Assembly (NCBI GenBank): GCA_036381255.1
Contig: DASVDG010000109.1
Coordinates: 1-32,788 of the forward strand
Direction of reading: 5' to 3'
From: CALBZE01 sp036381255
GTDB lineage: Bacteria; Gemmatimonadota; Gemmatimonadetes; Longimicrobiales; RSA9
Length of the DNA stretch: 32,788 nt
Part shown: one piece after another, positions 32,588-32,788 of the stretch
Layout: every line of letters starts with the position of its first letter
Position numbering within the stretch: position 1 is the first letter of the stretch
Notes under the pieces: generated by a model
Told to the model about the DNA's origin: nothing
Databases searched by the model: none
Seen by the model: the letters and a program-made list of their open reading frames with translations, nothing else
Translations under genes and position numbers: made by a program

Positions 32588-32755
32588 GCGAGTTCCGCAG
32601 ATCCCGGAGGGGGACACCCACGCCGGAGCGGTGCCGGAATAGCGCCAAAGCACCCGGAAAGGACACCCACGCCGGAGCGCCCCCGCGAGTTCCGCAGATC
32701 CCGGAGGGGGACACCCACGCCGGAGCGGTGCCGGAATAGCGCCAAAGCACCCGGA
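32588..32755. repeat. 71-base direct duplication holding inverted copies of the same repeat core
   Basis: The stretch 32588-32658 is repeated at 32685-32755 without a visible mismatch (period 97). Each copy contains GGACACCCACGCC, the reverse complement of the core GGCGTGGGTGTCC of the upstream array. Further copies of the core are at ~32661-32673 and, degenerate, at ~32758-32770. The left and right arrays therefore face each other around 32551-32587, where 'GAGCGAGCGCAGCGAGCGAG' occurs at 32573-32592. Confidence 0.85.
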
Positions 32756-32788
32756 GAGGAAACCCGCGCCGGAGCGCCGCCCGGGATC

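Noticed and set aside
29868..32750. 960-residue minus frame antisense to the lipoprotein, with 'GHPRLR/DTHAS' repeats
   Set aside because: The repeat peptides are a read-through of the non-coding repeat array, and the rest is antisense to a clear lipoprotein with signal peptide and IPT domains.
32336..32788. CRISPR array
   Set aside because: Too few units, variable spacing, mismatches and reversal of orientation half way. No cas genes are in the window.

Overview
The window is very GC-rich DNA, roughly 70% or more G+C by eye, from a bacterial chromosome. The lineage is an inference. The lipoprotein at 30156-32288 starts with a 'CGDSTSPTP'-like mature end and carries tandem IPT/TIG domains, there is a BIG2-type Ig-like domain in the tail cluster, and the base composition is high. 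This combination is common in Gemmatimonadota and related soil or sediment phyla. No rRNA, tRNA, integrase or transposase was seen.

Almost the whole window, from 28878 down to the left edge, is one minus-strand gene cluster for a phage-tail-like contractile injection system of the extracellular type (eCIS; Afp/PVC/MAC-like). In transcription order it encodes: a secreted-type beta-sandwich protein (28878-27952), a small basic protein, two tail sheath proteins, a tube protein, a small tail-assembly protein, a DUF6760-like small protein, a third and larger sheath, a second tube protein, a DUF4255 cap/terminator (Afp16-like), a tandem AAA ATPase (Afp15-like), a Pro/Ala/Arg-rich linker protein, a LysM tail protein (Afp7-like), a gpD-like hub, a gpV-like spike, an unknown protein, a gp25-like baseplate protein, two baseplate J/TIGR02243-like proteins, a tail protein I homologue, an Ig-domain protein (possible fibre), a signal-peptide and membrane-anchored vWA protein, and a very large protein that runs off the left edge. 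Many junctions overlap by 4 bases or are a few bases apart, which fits one long transcript.

The parts fit a working particle: sheath and tube form the contractile barrel, LysM/hub/spike/gp25/J/I proteins form the baseplate, DUF4255 caps the tube and the AAA ATPase helps assembly. Capsid, portal, terminase, integrase and lysis genes are absent, and so are the T6SS membrane-complex genes, so it is neither a prophage nor a T6SS as far as the window shows. The most interesting part is the distal end (7200 to 1): an Ig-domain protein, an envelope-anchored vWA/adhesin-like protein and a giant Pro/Ala-rich, helical protein resembling eCIS-linked cargo. The first two also look less GC-rich than the core.

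Right of the cluster lie a small minus-strand integral membrane protein (29739-29224), a divergent intergenic region, a plus-strand lipoprotein with four IPT/TIG domains and a beta-propeller-like C-terminus (30156-32288), and a dense array of short GC-rich repeats in two opposing orientations (32336 to about 32776) that carries no convincing gene.
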